From NCBI RefSeq assembly GCF_021531055.1, contig NZ_JADYTL010000002.1, positions 62,001-126,000 of the forward strand: DNA of 64,000 nt, given 5' to 3'. The translations under genes and the position numbers were made by a program. The stretch comes from Collinsella tanakaei. Lineage in GTDB: Bacteria; Actinomycetota; Coriobacteriia; Coriobacteriales; Coriobacteriaceae. Positions within the stretch are counted from its first letter, which is position 1. The number at the start of each line of letters is the position of its first letter. Below are positions 58,265 to 64,000 of the stretch, one piece after another. The notes beneath the pieces were generated by a model. The model did not search any database. It saw nothing but the letters and a program-made list of their open reading frames with translations, and was not told the origin of the DNA.

Positions 58265-59998
58265 CTACAGCGCCCAGCTCGCGCTCTCGGTCTGCAGGCG
58301 CACCATACGGGCGAAAAGTCCGTCGCGCGCCAGGAGCTCCGCGGGACTCCCCTGCTCGGCCACGCGGCCGCCTTCGAGCACCACGATCTTGTCCGCCGCC
58401 TGAACCGTGCGCATGCGGTGGGCGATCACGATGACGGTCTTGCCGGCGAGCAACCGGGAGAGCGCCTCCTGGACCTTCGTCTCGTTCTCAACATCCAAGC
58501 TCGCCGTCGCCTCGTCGAGCAACACGATCGGCGCATCCTTGAGCAGCGCGCGGGCGATGGAGATGCGCTGCCGCTCACCACCGGAGAGCTTGGAGCCGTT
58601 CTCACCGATCATCGTGTCGTAGCCTTCCGGCAGCCTGCTCACGAACTCGTCGCAATTGGCGGCACGGGCGGCAGCCAGCACCTCCTCGTCGGTGGCGCCA
58701 CGCCTACCCAGGCGGATATTGCCCATCACCGTATCGTCGAAGAGCAGCACGTCTTGGAAGACCACGGCAAAATCGCGCAGCAGGACCTCCGGGTCTATGG
58801 TAGCCACATCCACACCGCCAACGGTGACACGACCCGCATCGGCATCCCACAGGCGCGCCGCCAGACGCGCGCAGGTGGACTTGCCGGAACCGGAGGGCCC
58901 CACGAGCGCCGTGACCTCGCCCTCGCGCGCGGTAAACGTCACGTCGTCGAGCACCTTCTCGCCGCCGCCGTAGGAGAACGACACGTCCTCGAAGCGGATG
59001 TCATGGCCTGCCGGATCATAGGCCTCCGAGCCCTGCGCGAGCGGCTCCTCGAAAAAGCTCTTCATGCGCGCCGCCGCCGTCTTTGCCGAGAAAAGCTCCG
59101 CGATGAGCATGAGGCACTGGTCGAAAGGCGCGTAGATGCGACTCACCACGATGAGGAAGGCGAACAGCGTCATGAACGTGCAGGAGCCCTCCAGGATGAA
59201 GGCGGCGCCGGCGAGAACCGTCGTCGCAAGGCCCAGACGCAACACGATCTGCGCGCCGTTCACGCAGACGCCGCAGGCGATCTCGGAGCGGGCCGCCTGA
59301 CGCTCGGCGGCGTCTACGTCGGCGTGGATGTGCTCGAGGTAGCGGTCCTCCTGGTTGGTGGCCCGCACCTCACGCACGCACTCGAGCGCCTCCTGGATGT
59401 CCTCAGAGGTGGCAAGGCCGCGCATGCGCGTCTTCTCCATCATGGGCTGAAGCGTGCGGCGCGCGCCGAACAGGATCGCCAGACCCACCGGGCAGCTCCA
59501 CAGCGACGCCACCGCGAGCCGCCAATCGAACGCAAAAAGCCCCACCGCTGCCACGACGAGCGTGACGTAGGCTCCGTAGAGCTCGGGCAACACGTGGCTG
59601 TAGGCGTGCTCGGTGGTCTTGACGTCGGTCATGAGGGTCTCGGTGAGGTCCGCCAGGTCGCGGCGGCCGAAGAAACCCAGGGGCAGCTTGCGCAGGCGCT
59701 CCGCCAGGCCGATGCGCTGCCGGCCGCTCTCCTTGTAGATGACGCCGTACTGGTAGTAGTAGGCCCAGTACTCGGTCACGAAGAGCACGACGGCGAAGAC
59801 CGCGACGGCAAGCACGTAGGGTGCCGACGCGGGCAGTGGTGCGCCTTGCGTAAGGTGCGCCACGAGCGCCTCCATAAGCTGATAGATGATGCCCACCCCG
59901 CCGAAGATGACGAGATTCGAGGCCGCCGTCCACACGGTACCGAGCTTGACGTTGTGCATGCCCTCGTCGGTGAGGGCGTATTTCTCCTGGATACTCAT
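58265..59998 (-). CDS. ABC exporter half-transporter, second gene of a pair
   Basis: Fused membrane and ATPase protein of 577 residues. Six helices fill about 20-310, and the ATPase has Walker A GPSGSGKSTCARL, signature LSGGERQRI and Walker B IVLLDEATASLD. Its start directly follows the stop of the first exporter gene, so a heterodimer is likely. Pairs of this type (IrtAB/YbtPQ-like) beside an AraC regulator are known for siderophore or small-peptide transport; the direction and ligand are open. Confidence 0.87.
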   Translation of the reverse strand: MSIQEKYALTDEGMHNVKLGTVWTAASNLVIFGGVGIIYQLMEALVAHLTQGAPLPASAPYVLAVAVFAVVLFVTEYWAYYYQYGVIYKESGRQRIGLAERLRKLPLGFFGRRDLADLTETLMTDVKTTEHAYSHVLPELYGAYVTLVVAAVGLFAFDWRLAVASLWSCPVGLAILFGARRTLQPMMEKTRMRGLATSEDIQEALECVREVRATNQEDRYLEHIHADVDAAERQAARSEIACGVCVNGAQIVLRLGLATTVLAGAAFILEGSCTFMTLFAFLIVVSRIYAPFDQCLMLIAELFSAKTAAARMKSFFEEPLAQGSEAYDPAGHDIRFEDVSFSYGGGEKVLDDVTFTAREGEVTALVGPSGSGKSTCARLAARLWDADAGRVTVGGVDVATIDPEVLLRDFAVVFQDVLLFDDTVMGNIRLGRRGATDEEVLAAARAANCDEFVSRLPEGYDTMIGENGSKLSGGERQRISIARALLKDAPIVLLDEATASLDVENETKVQEALSRLLAGKTVIVIAHRMRTVQAADKIVVLEGGRVAEQGSPAELLARDGLFARMVRLQTESASWAL

Positions 59999-61834
59999 CT
60001 ACTCCACCTCCTGGGCACTCGTGATGCGCCAGCTCACGGACCGCTCGTAGTCCGCCCACATGCGGGCGTACAGGCCGCCTGCGCGCAGCAGCTCGTCATG
60101 CGTGCCCTGCTCGACCACGCGGCCGGCGTCCAGCACCACGATCTTGTCGGCGTTCCGCACCGTGGAGAGACGGTGGGCGATCATGAGCACCGTGCGGGGC
60201 TCGCCATCGCGTCCACGTGCAAGCCGCCTGAAGGCCGCCTGGATCTTGACCTCGTTCTCAGGATCGGCGAAGGCGGTCGCCTCGTCGAGCACCACGATGG
60301 GCGCGTCCTTCAAAATCGCGCGGGCGATCATGAGGCGCTGCACCTCGCCTCCGGAAAGATGTGCTCCGCCGGTGCCCACAAGCGTGTCGACGCCCTGCGG
60401 TAGCTTTTCCAGAATGTCGGAGCACTGGGCCGCCTCGAGAGCGGCGAGCACCTCGTCGCGCGTCGCTTCGGGGCGCGCAGCGCGCACGTTTTCCAGCACC
60501 GTTTGCTTGAACGGCCTGTTCGCCTGAAATACGAACGCCACGCGGTCCATGAGGTCATGCGGATCCATATCGCGCACGTCCACGCCGCCGAGCTCAACAC
60601 GCCCAGAGCTGACATCCCAGAAGCGCGGGACAAGGCTCGCCGCCGTGGTCTTGCCGCCGCCGGAGGGCCCCACGAGCGCCACGGTGGCGCCCGCCGGAAC
60701 ATCGAAGCTCACGCGATAGAGCGCGGGCGCCTCCGCGCCCTCGTAGGTGAAGGAGACGTCCGCGAAGCGGATAGCGTTGCCCTGGGGCGTGCAGGGGTGC
60801 GCGGGCGCCGAGATGACGGGCGCGGCGAGCACCTCCTCCACGCGGGAGACCGCGTCAGCTGCGGACTGGAAGGCCTCGGACATGAACATCACGCGCGTGA
60901 CCGCGGTGGGGATCACCGCCGCGAAGATCGCGTAGAACGCGAAGTTAGCGACGAAGCGCGCGAAGTCCCCCTCGCCCGGGGCGAGCAGAATCGCCGCGGG
61001 CACAAGGAAGATTGCGACGCCGTTGATGACCGTGAGCGAGAGCGACTGCGGCGTCTGGCACCATTTGACCGCATAGTCCTGCGCGAGGCGGGTGAACTCG
61101 TCGATGGCGTCGTGAAACGCCTTGAACGAATAGACTGTCTGCTGGAACACCTTGACCACGGGGATGCCGCGCACGTATTCGGTGCCTGTCTTGTTCATCT
61201 TGACGAGCGACTCCATGTAGCGCGTCATGAAGTCCATGCCGCGACCGCCCATCATGTAGAAGATGCAGCCGAGCGAAACGACCACCGACGCCAGGCACGC
61301 AAGACCGAGCCGCCAATCGAACACGAAGAACAGGGCCAGCATGCCGAGGATCATGGCCACGGACCCCGCCGTATCCGGCAGCTTGTGGGCGAGCAGGCCC
61401 TCGGTCTCCGCGGCGCAGCCGTCCACGACACGTCGCAGCGCGCCGCTCGCATGGGTATCGAAATACCCCAAGCTCGCGTGCATGAGGTGGTCCGTGGTGC
61501 GTTTGCGCATGTTGGACGCGCAGCGGAACGCCGCGAGATGCGTGCACATGAGTCCCGCGAAGTACAGCAGGATACTCGCGACCGAAAGCCCGAACGCCCA
61601 CCAGCCGTAGACGGCGATTCCCGTGGCGGCGCTCCAGTCGGGCGCCACGGCTATCAGGTCGCGCGCCACGAGCCAGATGCAGATGTACGGACCGAAGCTT
61701 ATGAGCATCGACGCCGCCGAGAGCGCGCACCCGATGTAGGTGAGCGCGCGGCGCGGGCCTGCGAACGAAAGCAGCCGTCCGATGGCGCCCTTGCTGCGCG
61801 CGTTACCCGCGGTGGCAGCCTGCGAATCAGACAT
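59999..61834 (-). CDS. ABC exporter half-transporter, first gene of a pair
   Basis: Fused membrane and ATPase protein of 611 residues. Membrane domain about 20-320, then Walker A GPSGGGKTTAASL, signature LSGGEVQRL and Walker B IVVLDEATAFADPENE. TAFADPENE in place of the usual TASLDPENE is typical of one half of such heterodimers. The GTGGAGTAGATG junction couples it to the next gene. It is divergent from the AraC-type regulator, which probably controls both. Confidence 0.87.
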   Translation of the reverse strand: MSDSQAATAGNARSKGAIGRLLSFAGPRRALTYIGCALSAASMLISFGPYICIWLVARDLIAVAPDWSAATGIAVYGWWAFGLSVASILLYFAGLMCTHLAAFRCASNMRKRTTDHLMHASLGYFDTHASGALRRVVDGCAAETEGLLAHKLPDTAGSVAMILGMLALFFVFDWRLGLACLASVVVSLGCIFYMMGGRGMDFMTRYMESLVKMNKTGTEYVRGIPVVKVFQQTVYSFKAFHDAIDEFTRLAQDYAVKWCQTPQSLSLTVINGVAIFLVPAAILLAPGEGDFARFVANFAFYAIFAAVIPTAVTRVMFMSEAFQSAADAVSRVEEVLAAPVISAPAHPCTPQGNAIRFADVSFTYEGAEAPALYRVSFDVPAGATVALVGPSGGGKTTAASLVPRFWDVSSGRVELGGVDVRDMDPHDLMDRVAFVFQANRPFKQTVLENVRAARPEATRDEVLAALEAAQCSDILEKLPQGVDTLVGTGGAHLSGGEVQRLMIARAILKDAPIVVLDEATAFADPENEVKIQAAFRRLARGRDGEPRTVLMIAHRLSTVRNADKIVVLDAGRVVEQGTHDELLRAGGLYARMWADYERSVSWRITSAQEVE

Positions 61835-61859
61835 ATCGTCCCCCTAACCTATCGGTTTC

Positions 61860-61888
61860 TTGATTGGCAATCCCGTGCACCGTATCAT
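61860..61888 (+). promoter_or_regulatory. Promoter of the AraC-type regulator
   Basis: TTGATT (61860-61865) and TATCAT (61883-61888) are 17 bases apart, placing the start of transcription about 30 bases before the ATG, in the 88-bp gap shared with the divergent ABC genes. Confidence 0.5.
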
Positions 61889-61922
61889 GTTGTACGTACT
61901 GTGTTAGTCTTGGTTAACTGCA

Positions 61923-62951
61923 ATGAGACGAACTCGCAAAAGGGGTGGACGTTTCCTCAAGATGATCGGCGTGAAGGACATGCCCCGTGAGCTCATCGCG
62001 CTCTTCGAACCGCAAGCGGAGCAACTTGGCATACAGCTCGAACAACATGGCGGCATCTGGACGGGAGCCGCCACAGGCGGTGCCGCGCGCGGGACGATGT
62101 GGCTCCACGCGCCCTCACCGTACTGCCTCGTGCTCAGCCACGACGTCACGCCATGCAACGACATGCCCCTGTTCGAAGGGTCGTTAGGGCCCTACGCCTG
62201 CGTCTGCATGCTGGGCGAGGACGCGCTCGCCTGCTCGAAGGACTGCGGCCTTGCCATCAGGCCCATCGGACGCGCGCTCCACGGTTGTCACACGCTGACC
62301 GAGCTTGCCACGTTCGTCGAGCTCGAGCCCCGCTCGCTATCAAGCAGCTTGGTTGCGGGGCATACGTATCGCTCGCAATCCATTATCATGCTGCCCGAAT
62401 TCTTCGACGAGCTGGACCGGCGCTACCCCGGGGAGTACCGGGGGCTCTTCCCCCTGTTCGACGGGGCATGGGGTGCAGCCGCCGAGCGCGCCATCAGACG
62501 CGCCCTCGCCGACATACCCGCACGCCCTCCCCTTCATCCCGGCGGCGAACTGGGACTCCTGTCGACCGTCACCGCCCTGATTTCCTCGCTTTCGGCGGAC
62601 CGCCCCCCTGCTGCTGCCGAACCCGAAACGGAAGCGCTCGCGCTGCGCGCACAGGAACTCATTTCCGAGGCAATCGAAGCAGGCAATGCGCCGCCATCCA
62701 TCGATAGCGTGGCGAAGAGACTGTATGTAAGCCGCTCCCGACTCTGCGAGACGTTCCGGCACGTGACCGGGCAGAGCATGGGTTCATACGGTCGGCAGCT
62801 AAGGCTGGAGCGCGCTTGCCGTCTCCTCGAGGACGAACGTCTCACTATCGGTGAGGTCGCAGGGCTTCTCGGCTACCCGACTCCATCCGCGTTCTGCCAC
62901 GCATTCTCGAGCGCCATGGGGACATCTCCGCAAAAGTGGAGAGAGTCCTGA
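61923..62951 (+). CDS. AraC-family transcriptional regulator
   Basis: Regulator of 342 residues. The N-terminal 220 residues form a ligand domain with several Cys (CVCMLGEDALACSKDCG), possibly able to bind metal or heme. The C-terminal pair of HTH motifs has SIDSVAKRLYVSRSRLCETF and TIGEVAGLLGYPTPSAFCHAF, ending SPQKWRES. The start is not certain: ATG at 61923 gives the full frame, and ATG at 61962 begins MIGVKDMPREL; neither has a good ribosome site. The gene is divergent from the ABC exporter pair and is their likely regulator. Confidence 0.82.
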   Translation: MRRTRKRGGRFLKMIGVKDMPRELIALFEPQAEQLGIQLEQHGGIWTGAATGGAARGTMWLHAPSPYCLVLSHDVTPCNDMPLFEGSLGPYACVCMLGEDALACSKDCGLAIRPIGRALHGCHTLTELATFVELEPRSLSSSLVAGHTYRSQSIIMLPEFFDELDRRYPGEYRGLFPLFDGAWGAAAERAIRRALADIPARPPLHPGGELGLLSTVTALISSLSADRPPAAAEPETEALALRAQELISEAIEAGNAPPSIDSVAKRLYVSRSRLCETFRHVTGQSMGSYGRQLRLERACRLLEDERLTIGEVAGLLGYPTPSAFCHAFSSAMGTSPQKWRES

Positions 62952-63073
62952 GTGTCGTCGAGCAGAAAGCGCCCACGCCCTTCCTCATCTGAATGACAGA
63001 CGCACTTGAGCGTTTCTGAATACATGAGCGCCATCATCTGTAATGGCACAGCAGCTTCACCCAGCTCAAATCG

Positions 63074-63110
63074 TTTTACCGCCATTGGCGGTATAATAGT
63101 GGCGGTAAAA
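63074..63110 (+). promoter_or_regulatory. Promoter with three half-sites before the Fic gene
   Basis: TTTTACCGCCA (63074-63084) and TGGCGGTAAAA (63100-63110) are perfect inverted repeats. Between them is a third half-site TTGGCGGTA and the -10 TATAAT (63092-63097). AAAGGAGGA follows for ribosome binding. A repressor bound here would fully cover the promoter. Confidence 0.65.
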
Positions 63111-63119
63111 GGAGGAAGC

Positions 63120-64000
63120 ATGGCCTATACGCCACCCTTTGAGCTAACAACTGAAATCAGCAACCTTTGCCTTGAAATCGCTGAACTTGTTGGGGCGCTC
63201 CATCCGAACTCTGAGCTCAGCACCAACCCGACGCTGCATCGGAAGCTTCGAATTCGCACCATCCGCTCGTCGCTCATGATCGAAGGAAACACGCTCTCAG
63301 AGGAAGCAGTGACCGCCATCATGGACGGTAGGCGTGCGCTCGGTCCCGCCAAGGACATCCTCGAGGTCGAAAACGCCCAGCGCGCCTACGCTTTGGCACC
63401 CACACTCGACCCCTACCGTGTGGACGACCTGCTTCATGCGCATCGCATCATGATGGAAGGGCTTGTCGAGGGCGCCGGGTGCTTCCGCGCAAATAACGTC
63501 GGCGTTTTCGATGGGGACGATCTTATCCACGCGGGGACACCGGCGAGCTATGTTCCCAACGTCATCGCCGACCTCTTCGAATGGCTCTCCTCAACCGACC
63601 TCCATCCGCTACTCTCCTCCTGTATCTTTCATTACGAATTCGAGTTCATACACCCGTTCGCCGACGGAAACGGCAGAACGGGCAGGTTGTGGCACACGAT
63701 GCTTCTGGCCCGGTGGCGACCCGTACTCGCATGGCTGCCCATCGAAAGCGTCATCCGAGAACGTCAGCAAGGTTACTACGCAGCGCTCTCCCAATCGAAC
63801 CGCGACGGTTCATCGGAGGCGTTCGTGTTGTTCATGCTGGATATTATCCGTGACACGCTGCTTCCCTTCGCACATCCGGGCGGAAAAGCGGATATACAGA
63901 GACGACAGGCGCTCTCTTTCTTCGCAGAAAACTCGACGGGAACGGTCTCCGAACTGGCAGAGGCACTCGGTTGCTCCAAGCGCTCAGCCGAGCGCATCGT
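63120..64000 (+). CDS. Fic-domain protein, 3' partial
   Basis: The gene runs past the end of the window; 293 residues are visible. The Fic motif HPFADGNGRTGR (about 178-189) is complete, predicting AMP or other nucleotide transfer to target proteins. The N-terminal part has the inhibitory motif SLMIEGN (S-x3-E-G, about 56), so this is a class II Fic protein that restrains itself. At the visible end a winged-helix segment begins (GTVSELAEALGCSKRSAERI), often found in such proteins and fitting the operator-like promoter. The ATG at 63120 follows GGAGGAAGC. Confidence 0.87.
   Translation, partial: MAYTPPFELTTEISNLCLEIAELVGALHPNSELSTNPTLHRKLRIRTIRSSLMIEGNTLSEEAVTAIMDGRRALGPAKDILEVENAQRAYALAPTLDPYRVDDLLHAHRIMMEGLVEGAGCFRANNVGVFDGDDLIHAGTPASYVPNVIADLFEWLSSTDLHPLLSSCIFHYEFEFIHPFADGNGRTGRLWHTMLLARWRPVLAWLPIESVIRERQQGYYAALSQSNRDGSSEAFVLFMLDIIRDTLLPFAHPGGKADIQRRQALSFFAENSTGTVSELAEALGCSKRSAERI

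Overview
The window is a GC-rich bacterial chromosome segment. Gene density, strong GGAGG-type ribosome sites, and the mix of Gram-positive and actinobacterial traits (WecA/TagO-type transferase, YolD partner of a Y-family polymerase, Gram-positive LexA boxes, DUF3793 and DUF6485 proteins) suggest an anaerobic gut Coriobacteriia, most like Collinsella. That assignment is inference; no rRNA or tRNA gene was recognised.

Layout. 1-11.3 kb is mostly ordinary: the end of a wecA/tagO-like gene, trpS, a HAD phosphatase, a DUF6485 protein, an MGMT-family protein, an SOS-type DNA polymerase plus YolD operon, an HMA-domain protein, DUF3793 plus flavodoxin, a LUD protein, an iron alcohol dehydrogenase and a TAT/lipoprotein GH3 enzyme. 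11.3-18 kb holds nfo, ogt (possibly frameshifted), a DAHP synthase, queA and prfC. Several repair genes (nfo, ogt, the second MGMT-family gene, tag and a tag relic) occur across the window.

18-43 kb is accessory: transporters, acetyltransferases, aldo/keto reductases and regulators. Short palindromic intergenic repeats of at least four families begin at 11.3 kb and end at 42.9 kb. Many touch or supply the stop codons of neighbouring genes, and several broken genes lie among them. This part has a response regulator/ABC/histidine kinase locus (32.8-37.1 kb) with a 23-residue peptide gene between ATPase and permease, a frameshifted regulator, and a MITE-like element between permease and kinase. 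It also has a GntR-ABC operon of YtrA type (39.1-41.3 kb).

43-64 kb has none of these repeats. It carries an HTH/zinc-ribbon/TipAS regulator, a large membrane-anchored transglutaminase-like protein, a HigB-HigA pair whose promoter spacer contains a perfect LexA box, and an XRE regulator beside a membrane protein with a related C-terminal segment. It also carries a complete response regulator-kinase-ABC-two-permease operon of the peptide-antibiotic resistance kind followed by a tiny Cys-rich ORF, then a scrambled relic of tag, MFS and TipAS genes. The rest is a DUF6110 plus P-type metal ATPase operon that resembles the mycobacterial PacL1/CtpC arrangement, a pair of ABC exporters divergent from an AraC regulator, and the start of a Fic-domain gene behind a repeated-half-site promoter.
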